Assembly (NCBI GenBank): GCA_900540085.1
Contig: UQEU01000002.1
Span: 149,859 to 213,858 of the forward strand
Length of the DNA stretch: 64,000 nt
From: an uncultured Eubacteriales bacterium
GTDB taxonomy: Bacteria > Bacillota > Clostridia > Oscillospirales > Acutalibacteraceae
Reading direction: 5' to 3'
The notes under the pieces are model-generated. The model was not told the DNA's origin, made no database searches, and saw nothing but the letters and a program-made list of their open reading frames with translations. This document shows, piece by piece, positions 17,961 through 25,283 of the stretch; positions within the stretch are counted from its first letter, which is position 1; every line of letters starts with the position of its first letter. The position numbers and the translations under genes were made by a program.

Positions 17961-18292
17961 TTAAGCATCCCCAATTTTTTAAGTTGCGTTTCCATTTCTT
18001 TGCGTACTGTTTGCATTTTTACAAAAGGAGTTTTTGTACGGGCAACGAAAACGAAGTCGTAGTTGCCTGCAATTTTGCCCGAAAGTTGACGGTACGACTC
18101 ACGAATGACACGCTTTGCACGGTTTCTGTCGTGTGCTTTGCCGACTTTCTTTGACGCCGTAATTCCGATACGGCATACGCCGTTTCTGTTTTTCACTGCA
18201 TAAGTTACAAGCGTCGGACCTACTGCGTGTTTCCCTCTGTAATAGGCACGGTTAAATTCTTTGTTTAGTTTAAGAGTTGTTTTACTGTTCAC
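17957..18292 (-). CDS. rnpA: Ribonuclease P protein component
   Basis: A 111-residue basic protein that assists the RNase P RNA in removing 5' leaders from pre-tRNA. The RNR motif is seen as KKVGKAHDRNRAKRVIRESY, and LNKEFNRAYYRGK fits the N-terminal substrate-binding face. GTG 18292 is the start, preceded by AAGGAA; no ATG is available nearby. Confidence 0.95.
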   Translation of the reverse strand: MNSKTTLKLNKEFNRAYYRGKHAVGPTLVTYAVKNRNGVCRIGITASKKVGKAHDRNRAKRVIRESYRQLSGKIAGNYDFVFVARTKTPFVKMQTVRKEMETQLKKLGMLK

Positions 18293-18316
18293 AATAAAAA
18301 TTCCTTACTGAAAAAC

Positions 18317-18451
18317 TCAGTATGTCAATTTTTTTCTGCCCTTTGCTCTTCTGCGGGCAAGTACTTTTCTGCCGTTTTTAGTTGACATTCTTTTTCTGAA
18401 GCCGTGTTCCATCATTCTGTGGCGTTTTTTTGGCTGGTAAGTTCTTTTCAT
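18317..18451 (-). CDS. rpmH: 50S ribosomal protein L34
   Basis: A 44-residue basic ribosomal protein, MKRTYQPKKRHRMMEHGF at the start and ARRRAKGRKKL near the end, matching L34 over its full length. ATG 18451 is chosen by homology and AGGAGTGAA; the frame extends upstream but without family similarity. First gene of the rpmH-rnpA-yidD-yidC-jag unit. Confidence 0.98.
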   Translation of the reverse strand: MKRTYQPKKRHRMMEHGFRKRMSTKNGRKVLARRRAKGRKKLTY

Positions 18452-18586
18452 TCTTTTCACTCCTAATTTAAGATTATCACTCGTCGTAATCTTTATAATC
18501 TCTGCACGGTATAGTGCAGGCAAAAACAAAATACAATGCCGTCGGGTGTTTTTGGGTATAGTACGCCCATAAGCATTAGCGCGACT

Positions 18587-18615
18587 ATTATATATTATAA
18601 AATAAACAATGTCAA
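18587..18615 (-). promoter_or_regulatory. rpmH operon promoter (perfect sigma-A consensus)
   Basis: Minus-strand TTGACA (18615-18610), 17-nt spacer, TATAAT (18592-18587). Exactly consensus, as expected for a ribosomal protein operon. Confidence 0.9.
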
Positions 18616-18640
18616 GTTTTTTGCCGTTTTATTTTCATCA

Positions 18641-18669
18641 TTGCAATGATTTGCCGTTTATTATATAAT
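18641..18669 (+). promoter_or_regulatory. Promoter of the VanZ-like gene
   Basis: TTGCAA at 18641-18646, 17-nt spacer, TATAAT at 18664-18669; back to back with the rpmH promoter. Confidence 0.75.
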
Positions 18670-18697
18670 ATCATTATCATTGAACGGGAGGGATTTT

Positions 18698-19576
18698 TTG
18701 TTTAATTTGTCGGCAAAACTAAAAAAAGAAGAACTCTTTTTAATTTTTTTGCGTGCATTTTTCTTTTTTTCCTGTATCTACACCGCCTGCATTTTTTATG
18801 ACACTTGGGTTTTAAGTTTTCACGCAAACATACAATACAGAGGCGTAAAATTTTTAGTTTCATTTTGTTTGCCGTTTTTAAGTTGTTTTTTCCTGATGAA
18901 AAAGGAAAAAAATTTGAACTTTGTAAAGTTCACGCTTCTTGCGATACAAATTTTAAATGTGATTATTTTTTTTGTTGAAAAACAGATAGTAAACAAAATT
19001 ACAAATTCGGGCGAAATTGCCTGCACTTCGAAAGTTATATATGTAAATCTTTGTTTATTCGCTGTTTTTTCTGCAATTTTTTTATTTAGAATTTTATACA
19101 AAAATATCGACTTTTACGATTTTTACAATTTCTTTTTCAAAGCCTACTCAATCACTTTTATTTTCACTTTTTTGATGATTTTCGTTTTATCCAGATCAAA
19201 AACATCTTTTTATTCAGTAAATTATCTTCTTTTTACAGGCGAAATTAAAGACTTATTTATAAACATTTTTAAATTAAATAACATTAAACCGCTTTTCAGA
19301 ACTGTCGGAAATGTTCTTTTGTTTTCCCCGTTTTCAATGATGATTTTGGCATTTTACAAAGGCGAAAAACCAAAGTACGCCGTGCTTTTTACATTTTTGC
19401 TTTCTTTTGCAATCGAATTTTGTCAATTTGTTTTCAAAAACGGCAAGCCTGAAATCGACGACTTGTTTTTGAATACTTTAGGCGGTTTAATCGGTATTTT
19501 CATTTTTGAAAAAATCATCAAAAAAATATATATTAAAGACCGTTTAAAAAGCGAAGAAGCAAATTCGCTCGGTTAA
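18698..19576 (+). CDS. VanZ-like integral membrane protein
   Basis: A 292-residue membrane protein with about seven hydrophobic segments. The C-terminal third matches the VanZ-like family (PF04892): RTVGNVLLFSPFSMM, a helix ending AIEFCQFVF, then EIDDLFLNTLGGLIGIFIFE. VanZ of Tn1546 gives low-level teicoplanin resistance, but most chromosomal relatives have no known role, so resistance is not implied. The start is TTG 18698 with GGGAGGG at 18686-18692; an in-frame TTG at 18680 precedes that SD and is unlikely. Confidence 0.8.
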   Translation: MFNLSAKLKKEELFLIFLRAFFFFSCIYTACIFYDTWVLSFHANIQYRGVKFLVSFCLPFLSCFFLMKKEKNLNFVKFTLLAIQILNVIIFFVEKQIVNKITNSGEIACTSKVIYVNLCLFAVFSAIFLFRILYKNIDFYDFYNFFFKAYSITFIFTFLMIFVLSRSKTSFYSVNYLLFTGEIKDLFINIFKLNNIKPLFRTVGNVLLFSPFSMMILAFYKGEKPKYAVLFTFLLSFAIEFCQFVFKNGKPEIDDLFLNTLGGLIGIFIFEKIIKKIYIKDRLKSEEANSLG

Positions 19577-19633
19577 AGATTTTAAAAATAATATAACTGA
19601 TTTCTAAATACTTTAAATACAGGAGAATAAAAA

Positions 19634-20320
19634 ATGCTTGGAATTATCAGTGCTATGGATGTTGAAACAGATATGCTCAAAAGCGAGGTGCAAAACAGTA
19701 AAACAGAAGTTTTTGCACAGACGGAATTTGTAAGCGGAACAATCGGTAAAACCAAAGTTATTGTTTGCAAATGCGGTGTCGGAAAGGTAAACGCTGCCGT
19801 TGCAACACAGATTTTGATTGACAAATACAATGTCAGTGAAATTTTAAATGTAGGCGTTGCCTGTTCTTTGAGTGAAGAAGTACAGATAGGAAATGCCGTT
19901 GTTGCGACAGATTTCTGTGAATGGGACATTGACATTACTGCACTCGGCGAACCGAGAGGATATATTGAAAACATAGACAAAATAAAAATTCCGACATCAA
20001 AAAATCTGTCGGAAAAGGTTTACAAAGCCTGCAAAGACTGTGGTATGAATGTTTTTCAGGGAACAGTCGCAAGTGCCGACACATTTATCGCAAGCAACGA
20101 TACAAAAGCAATGCTCAAAAAAGAGTTTGGTGCAATCGCAGGCGAAATGGAGGGCGCTTCAATCGCTCACACGGCTTATCTCAACAACATTGAGTTTTCC
20201 GCACTTCGCTGTATCTCCGACGGAGGCGACAAAGACGCACAGATGGACTACCCGAAATTTAAAAAAATTGCCGCTCAAAAAGAGACGGCAATCGTACTTA
20301 ATTTATTACAAAATTATTGA
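19634..20320 (+). CDS. mtnN: 5'-methylthioadenosine/S-adenosylhomocysteine nucleosidase
   Basis: A 228-residue cytoplasmic enzyme that removes adenine from methylthioadenosine and S-adenosylhomocysteine, recycling SAM by-products. Family motifs: ISAMDVETDML with Glu11 in place of the E. coli catalytic Glu12, GVGKVNAAVATQ, GEMEGASIAH, and SDGGDKDA with the catalytic aspartate. It follows the VanZ-like gene by 57 bp with an AGGAGAA SD. Its last 23 bp overlap the convergent XRE regulator gene, so no terminator fits between them. Confidence 0.93.
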   Translation: MLGIISAMDVETDMLKSEVQNSKTEVFAQTEFVSGTIGKTKVIVCKCGVGKVNAAVATQILIDKYNVSEILNVGVACSLSEEVQIGNAVVATDFCEWDIDITALGEPRGYIENIDKIKIPTSKNLSEKVYKACKDCGMNVFQGTVASADTFIASNDTKAMLKKEFGAIAGEMEGASIAHTAYLNNIEFSALRCISDGGDKDAQMDYPKFKKIAAQKETAIVLNLLQNY

Positions 20321-20966
20321 GAATATAGTCCTCTGCTTCTTCTATAAGAATATGCAAAGCAGAGCGTTCGCTTAAATCGGCGCCTGTTCTCGACTTGTCT
20401 TCTATAAAGACAAACTTTGCGTCGATAACTGCCATTGCTGCGTTTGCAAGTTCTCTGCCCAAAGAGTAGTCGATTTTAAACAATTCTTTCGGCAATGCAC
20501 CTACCTTTGCAAGCGTTACGGCACTTCTGTAAAGGCTCAACACAAAATAGTCGTGCATATATTTTGCGGCTGATTCGTCAACAGAACTTGCAGAACAGTT
20601 GAGCAATATCTTTGTTGCGTCGGTAAGAGTGGCGTTCTCTCCGTCTTTCTGCCCTGTCGTTCCGTTAATGATATTTTCAAAACTTGTAAAATCAATGCCG
20701 TTTCTGTTTTCCGAAACTCCGAGTAAATAGTCGGTTGTTACATTGTAATATTCACTGCACTTTACGACAAAGTCAAGTCCGCACTCTCGTATTCCCTTTT
20801 CATAGTGCGACAAAAGTGCCTGAGAAATGCCAAGGTCTGCCGCCGCTTTTTTCTGACTGATGTCTCTTTCTTTTCTCAACTGAGAAAGACGGTTTGCAAA
20901 TCTTGAGTTTTTCTTTTGTAAAAATTTTTTTGCGAGTAAACTGTCTTCAATATGCGGTTTTTCCAT
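20298..20966 (-). CDS. XRE-family transcriptional regulator
   Basis: A 222-residue DNA-binding protein. The helix-turn-helix lies at about residues 20-80 (LRKERDISQKKAAADLGISQ then LLSHYEKGIRECG, ending TTDYLLGV), as in phage-repressor-type and SinR-type regulators. The C-terminal 130 residues are helical and unlike any domain I recognise; no peptidase or cupin motif is seen. ATG 20966 follows AGGAG; a TTTACA-17-TATAAT promoter is upstream. The 3' end overlaps mtnN by 23 bp in convergent orientation. Target genes are unknown. Confidence 0.85.
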   Translation of the reverse strand: MEKPHIEDSLLAKKFLQKKNSRFANRLSQLRKERDISQKKAAADLGISQALLSHYEKGIRECGLDFVVKCSEYYNVTTDYLLGVSENRNGIDFTSFENIINGTTGQKDGENATLTDATKILLNCSASSVDESAAKYMHDYFVLSLYRSAVTLAKVGALPKELFKIDYSLGRELANAAMAVIDAKFVFIEDKSRTGADLSERSALHILIEEAEDYILNNFVIN

Positions 20967-21031
20967 CACTAAAACTCCTATTTCAGCAAGAAACACTTGC
21001 AGTAATCCTTTTAAAAATATATACTATTTGT

Positions 21032-21060
21032 ATTATAGTATCTAAAGACACATTTGTAAA
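21032..21060 (-). promoter_or_regulatory. Promoter of the XRE regulator
   Basis: Minus-strand TTTACA (21060-21055), 17-nt spacer, TATAAT (21037-21032). Confidence 0.75.
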
Positions 21061-21105
21061 GTCTTTTTATTTCTTTTTAACAATTTAAAATGAGGTATTT
21101 CAAAT

Positions 21106-21732
21106 ATGAAAAGTTACAAAATTTATCTTTTCCGACACGGACTGACAAAAGGAAATTTAAACGCACAGTATATAGGACACACCGACCTGCCACTTACTTC
21201 TGCAAGCGTTGAAGAACTCAAAAAAATCAACACCGACACACCGTATCCGCAGGTTGATGCCGTTTTTACTTCTCCGTTACGCAGAGCCGTAAGTTCCGCA
21301 GAGATTATGTTTCCCACGCATAAACCGATTATCATAAACGAATTTATAGAGTACAATTTCGGCGATTTTGAGGGCAAAACGGCAGACGATTTAAAAAATG
21401 ACGAGAAATTTCACGAGTGGATTTCGGGCGATATAAAATCACGCACGCCAAACGGCGAGTCAAACGCAGAGTTTACGCACAGAATTTGCACGGCATTTGA
21501 AAAAATAGTGAGTTCAATGATTTCAACAGGTATTGAAACAACTGCAATAGTTTGCCACGCAGGTGTTTTAATGACAATTTTGTCGTGCTACGGTCTGCCC
21601 GAAGCACCTATGGCAGAGTGGCGAATGGACGCAGGATACGGTTTTGAGTTAAAAATAGACCCTGCACTCTGGATGCGTGCAAACAAAGTTGAAGTATATG
21701 ACACTGCACCCGAAAAAATGAAAACCGACTGA
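21106..21732 (+). CDS. Histidine phosphatase family protein
   Basis: A 208-residue protein of the phosphoglycerate-mutase-like superfamily. The phosphate-accepting histidine is in FRHGLTKGN near residue 11, the second arginine in SPLRRA, the acid residue near NEFIEYNFGDFEG, and the second histidine in CHAGVLMT. This superfamily includes cofactor-dependent mutases, CobC-like and general phosphatases; sequence reading cannot decide the substrate. No cobalamin genes are adjacent. It stands alone with a leader rich in T. Confidence 0.85.
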   Translation: MKSYKIYLFRHGLTKGNLNAQYIGHTDLPLTSASVEELKKINTDTPYPQVDAVFTSPLRRAVSSAEIMFPTHKPIIINEFIEYNFGDFEGKTADDLKNDEKFHEWISGDIKSRTPNGESNAEFTHRICTAFEKIVSSMISTGIETTAIVCHAGVLMTILSCYGLPEAPMAEWRMDAGYGFELKIDPALWMRANKVEVYDTAPEKMKTD

Positions 21733-21789
21733 CTTCGTTAAACGGGCTGAGCCCAACAATCAGACAAAAAATAATAAGGTATAAATATT

Positions 21790-21903
21790 ATGAAACTTGA
21801 AAATTTTTATAATAAATACGGAAAAAAATTAAATAAAATTACAGCTATACTGTTTTCCATATCAGCATTTTTATTTGCTTTAGTTTTAATAGCTGCTAAA
21901 TAA
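21790..21903 (+). CDS. Small single-pass membrane protein (37 residues)
   Basis: Thirty-seven codons from ATG 21790 to TAA 21903: a basic, aromatic N-terminus (LENFYNKYGKKLNK) followed by one hydrophobic helix (ITAILFSISAFLFALVLIAA) and a terminal lysine. AAGG lies about 12 nt before the start, so translation initiation may be modest. It sits 57 bp after the histidine phosphatase gene and could be cotranscribed with it. Codon use is AT-rich like its surroundings. No function can be assigned; the charge-then-helix layout is typical of real small membrane proteins. Confidence 0.5.
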   Translation: MKLENFYNKYGKKLNKITAILFSISAFLFALVLIAAK

Positions 21904-21963
21904 TATAAAGTTGAAATAAATGTCATAAAATTATAAAAATCAATTTAATTTCAACCCTGCTGT

Positions 21964-22070
21964 TATAATCAAAAATCATAAAGTCTGTGCAGAAAGGCAG
22001 ACAAAATTATAAAACTTTAAAAATATTTAATAAAAATACGGTACTGATTTTTATTGTACCGTATTTTTTT
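21964..22070 (+). ncRNA. Possible small transcript between extended -10 and terminator
   Basis: TGTTATAAT (21961-21969) is an extended -10. About 95 nt downstream AATACGGTAC (22035-22044) pairs with GTACCGTATT (22056-22065) before a T run. No convincing coding frame lies between, so a short noncoding RNA is possible. The terminator's 3' arm plus T run is repeated at 22080-22102. Alternatively the segment is only a leader and attenuator of the following gene. Confidence 0.35.
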
Positions 22071-22072
22071 AT
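22035..22072 (+). terminator. Strong Rho-independent terminator
   Basis: Ten-base-pair stem AATACGGTAC/GTACCGTATT with an 11-nt loop, followed by TTTTTT. Confidence 0.8.
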
Positions 22073-22262
22073 TTTTTTTACCGTATTTTTTATTTTTTTG
22101 TTTTTTTGTTGCAAAATAAAAAATCCCGTGATATATTTAAATTGTATAACAATAACTTTTTTCAAAAAGAAAAGGTGATACCGATGTTCTGAAAATTCAA
22201 AACACACAAGAAAGGCGGAAAAGAAAATTTTTAAAATTTCATCAGTCGTTGTATTTTCTGTT

Positions 22263-22841
22263 TTGATTGTTTCGTTGATTGTATCTGTTTCGGTATTTTT
22301 ATTTTCAACAACATCAAATCTTCAAAAGTTTTGCAAAGAAAATTCATTTAAAAATTCGGAAGAATTTGAGTTTTACAAAACAGACAAAGCCGAAAACTAT
22401 CTTTTTGTTTTGTCAACCGACAACAGACAATCAAAAGCACAGGAACTTTTTGTTTTTCGTGAAAAAAATTTCGGTTTGATAAAAAACACAAATCGCTATG
22501 TTCTTGAATTTCAAAGCAGTGAAGAAAACACAAGAGAAACAGTCGGCGGACTGAAGTTTAACCCTTTGGAAAACAGTAAAGACAAAAAAGACGCAAACGC
22601 AAGTATGAATGTCTGGTTTTCAACAAATCCCGAAGAAATAAGCAAAATAGAATATACCGAAAGTTGCGAAAAAGACGGTGTGAAAAAAGAGAAAAAAACG
22701 ACATTTGACATTGCACCTTTACAGGAATTTGTTGTGTTTACCGACATTTCGTATGAAACGGATGTAACGGAAAGCGTGAAATTTTACAACGCACAAAACG
22801 AAGAAATAAACGGAAATAAACAGACAAAAACAACTGAATAA
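22263..22841 (+). CDS. Membrane-anchored protein of unknown function, start apparently frameshifted
   Basis: The conserved frame stays open from 22179 but offers no normal start with an SD until TTG 22263, given here as a minimal start. A strong SD (AAAGGTGA, 22171-22178) precedes ATG 22184, which is one base out of frame and stops after two codons (ATG TTC TGA). Dropping one T near 22187 would join that ATG to a coherent N-terminus: about 20 basic residues, then a long hydrophobic helix running to VSVFLF. The rest is an exterior domain rich in charged residues, with no motif I recognise and a terminal NGNKQTKTTE tail. Either a sequencing error, a disrupted gene or an unusual start. Confidence 0.55.
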   Translation: MIVSLIVSVSVFLFSTTSNLQKFCKENSFKNSEEFEFYKTDKAENYLFVLSTDNRQSKAQELFVFREKNFGLIKNTNRYVLEFQSSEENTRETVGGLKFNPLENSKDKKDANASMNVWFSTNPEEISKIEYTESCEKDGVKKEKKTTFDIAPLQEFVVFTDISYETDVTESVKFYNAQNEEINGNKQTKTTE

Positions 22842-22849
22842 AAAAGAAA

Positions 22850-22877
22850 AAACGCTGAAATACATCAGCGTTTTTTC
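22850..22877. terminator. Bidirectional terminator between the membrane protein gene and fba
   Basis: AACGCTGA (22851-22858) pairs with TCAGCGTT (22865-22872), with A and T runs on either side. Confidence 0.85.
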
Positions 22878-22934
22878 TTTAGTTCACAGGATTATTTAAA
22901 ATTGATTTTTCAATCAATTAAAAATACAAATTTA

Positions 22935-23870
22935 TTATGCTCTGTCTTTTGCTCCGAAAACAACATCAATTTTATGAGCAACAACTTCTTCAATGAGTTC
23001 TCTTGCAGGAGTGAGATATTGACGAGGGTCAAAGTGTTTCGGGTTTTCTGCAAGGTACTTTCTGAGTGCAGCAGTCATTGCAATTCTGATGTCAGAGTCA
23101 ACATTGATTTTGCAAACAGCCATTGAAGCGGCTTCACGAAGCATTTCTTCAGGGATACCGATAGCGTCAGGCATCTCTCCGCCGTACTCGTTGATGAGTT
23201 TGATGTGTTCTTGGTTAACAGAAGAAGCACCGTGAAGAACAATCGGGAAGCCCGGAAGTTTTTCGCTTACTTCTTTGAGAATGTCAAAACGAAGTTGTGG
23301 TTTTTGACCCGGTTTAAATTTATATGCACCGTGGCTTGTACCGATAGCAATAGCAAGTGAGTCAACACCTGTTCTTGTAACGAAGTCGTAAACTTCTTCA
23401 GGTTTTGTGTATGAAGCGTCTTCAGCGCCAACATTTACATCGTCTTCAACGCCTGCAAGTGTACCGAGTTCGCCTTCAACAACAACGCCGTGAGCGTGTG
23501 CATACTCTACAACTTTTTTTGTAAGAGCAACATTTTCTTCATAAGGAAGAGATGAGCCGTCAATCATAACTGAAGTGAAACCGCTGTCGATACAGCTTTT
23601 GCAAGTTTCAAAGTCAGGGCCGTGGTCAAGATGAAGTGCAATCGGAAGACCTGTTTCTTCTACTGCTGCCTTTACCATAGCAACAATGTATTCAGGGCCT
23701 GCATACTTTCTTGCGCCTGCCGAACATTGAAGAATAACAGGTGCGTTGAGTTTTTTTGCAGCTCTTGTAATACCCTGAACGATTTCCATATTGTTTACAT
23801 TGAAAGCGCCGATAGCGTAACCGCCTTCGTATGCTTTCTTGAACATTTCTTTAGTAGTAACAAGTGGCAT
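22935..23870 (-). CDS. fba: Class II fructose-bisphosphate aldolase
   Basis: A 311-residue zinc-dependent enzyme of glycolysis and gluconeogenesis cleaving fructose-1,6-bisphosphate to DHAP and glyceraldehyde-3-phosphate. Zinc and substrate residues are visible in LHLDHGPD near residue 80, VVEGELGTLAG, GTSHGAYKF and VLHGASS. ATG 23870 is the start because AGGAGAT precedes it; an in-frame start at 23912 lacks an SD. Codon use is biased, matching strong expression. A TTGCTA-17-TATAAT promoter is at 23972-23944. Tagatose-bisphosphate aldolase is a related alternative, less likely with no tagatose genes near. Confidence 0.95.
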   Translation of the reverse strand: MPLVTTKEMFKKAYEGGYAIGAFNVNNMEIVQGITRAAKKLNAPVILQCSAGARKYAGPEYIVAMVKAAVEETGLPIALHLDHGPDFETCKSCIDSGFTSVMIDGSSLPYEENVALTKKVVEYAHAHGVVVEGELGTLAGVEDDVNVGAEDASYTKPEEVYDFVTRTGVDSLAIAIGTSHGAYKFKPGQKPQLRFDILKEVSEKLPGFPIVLHGASSVNQEHIKLINEYGGEMPDAIGIPEEMLREAASMAVCKINVDSDIRIAMTAALRKYLAENPKHFDPRQYLTPARELIEEVVAHKIDVVFGAKDRA

Positions 23871-23943
23871 ATTAAAATCTCCTAACTCTACTTTAGATTT
23901 CAAGCAAGTCAATATAAAAATAATTTTCCTGCTCTTTGTAGTT

Positions 23944-23972
23944 ATTATACAACATCGTCAAATAAATAGCAA
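23944..23972 (-). promoter_or_regulatory. fba promoter
   Basis: Minus-strand TTGCTA (23972-23967), 17-nt spacer, TATAAT (23949-23944). Confidence 0.75.
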
Positions 23973-24060
23973 TATTTATGTTGTAAACAAATTATTATTT
24001 ATATTTATTTTTTTGTGCAAAACATCAAAAAATACACGGTATTTTCCCGCCTAATTACCG

Positions 24061-24089
24061 TTGATAAAAGAAATTCACTGTGATAATAT
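24061..24089 (+). promoter_or_regulatory. Promoter of the GH16 gene
   Basis: TTGATA at 24061-24066, 17-nt spacer, TAATAT at 24084-24089; transcription from about 24096 excludes starts before 24121. Confidence 0.65.
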
Positions 24090-24120
24090 TATATTAATAA
24101 AGAAATTAAGGAGAGATTTT

Positions 24121-25098
24121 TTGAAAACATCAGAAAACAATGCATTTAAAAAAATCAAATCAAACAAAAAATTTGACACTTCTCTGCCCGATTTAAGCAG
24201 TGAAAAATGGACAAAAACTCTGCACACCGATTTTACAAAAATAAAAAACATTGACGAATTGCAAAAAGCAAAATGGGTACCTTCAACTCACGGTTTTCGC
24301 AAATATGAATATTGGTGCGACAAAATGCTCGATTTTACCGAAAACGGTCTTGTTGTTCACAGCGAAAAAAAAACCGACCACCATTGTGATGTATGCAAAG
24401 TTTCAAACGGCATTTTTACGGGTGGTATCGAAACACGGGACATTTTTGAACAGGCTTTCGGCTACTTTGAAGCAAGGGTAATTGTTCCGAGAGGAACGGG
24501 TATGTGGTCTGCTTTTTGGCTTCAAAGCAACGGCACTTTTAAAGTCGGAAACAAAGGAAAAGACGGCAGTGAAATAGACATATACGAATCATCTTTTATA
24601 CGAAAAAATCCCACAAAAACGGGACAGGCAATACATTTTGACTCATATAAATTTCCTTTTCATCGTTGTATCAGCAATATTTTTGATACGAAAACAAATC
24701 TCTATGACGGAAAAGAACACACATACGCTTTAAAATGGACTCCGACTGAATATGTAATGTATCTTGACGGAAAACCTGTTTGGGCAACAAATGCAGGCGG
24801 TGTGTCAAGAGTGCCGAGTTATTTAAGGCTCACAGTTGAGATAAGAGATGACATTTACGGTCCGTACGGACAAAAAATAGGAAAATTTAAAAATCATTTT
24901 GACGGTACAAATGATTTTATAATCAAGGAAGTCAAGGTTTATCAAAACTCAGATTATATAAAAAAAATTAAAAGTGAAAGTGATTTCAAAGACAGGGAAA
25001 AACTGTATAAAACGGCATTTGCAGGAGCAATTATTTCCGGAATTTGTACCGTTTCGGCAGTTGTCGGAATTGCTTTAAAAAGATTTTTGAAAAAATAA
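24121..25098 (+). CDS. Glycoside hydrolase family 16 protein with C-terminal membrane helix
   Basis: A 325-residue protein carrying a GH16 beta-glucanase fold. The catalytic motif is EIDIYE in GSEIDIYESS, the ExDxxE form typical of laminarinase-like members; FGYFEARVIVPRGTGMWSAFW and WTPTEYVMYLDGKPVW are classic GH16 strands. No N-terminal signal peptide is present. Instead the C-terminus has a hydrophobic helix (AFAGAIISGICTVSAVVGIA) followed by KRFLKK. The start is TTG 24121 with AAGGAGAG at 24108-24115. Substrates in the family include beta-1,3 and mixed-link glucans; which applies here is unknown. The topology is odd for a glycanase. Confidence 0.85.
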   Translation: MKTSENNAFKKIKSNKKFDTSLPDLSSEKWTKTLHTDFTKIKNIDELQKAKWVPSTHGFRKYEYWCDKMLDFTENGLVVHSEKKTDHHCDVCKVSNGIFTGGIETRDIFEQAFGYFEARVIVPRGTGMWSAFWLQSNGTFKVGNKGKDGSEIDIYESSFIRKNPTKTGQAIHFDSYKFPFHRCISNIFDTKTNLYDGKEHTYALKWTPTEYVMYLDGKPVWATNAGGVSRVPSYLRLTVEIRDDIYGPYGQKIGKFKNHFDGTNDFIIKEVKVYQNSDYIKKIKSESDFKDREKLYKTAFAGAIISGICTVSAVVGIALKRFLKK

Positions 25099-25283
25099 TT
25101 TTCAAAATGAATAAATTAAAATAAAATTATTACTGCTATGCATCTATTTCTTAACGGAATAACAAATTTTAAAAATTTTACTGATTTTCGGCAAATTTTC
25201 AGTTGATTTTTATTAAATTAAATAATTGATTTATTAAAACAAATGTGATTAAATATTATAAGCAATTATGAAAGGGGCTTTTT

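Noticed and set aside
21987..22178. GTG-started 63-codon frame rich in Phe and Ile
   Set aside because: It runs through the terminator hairpin and T-runs; composition is that of poly-T DNA.
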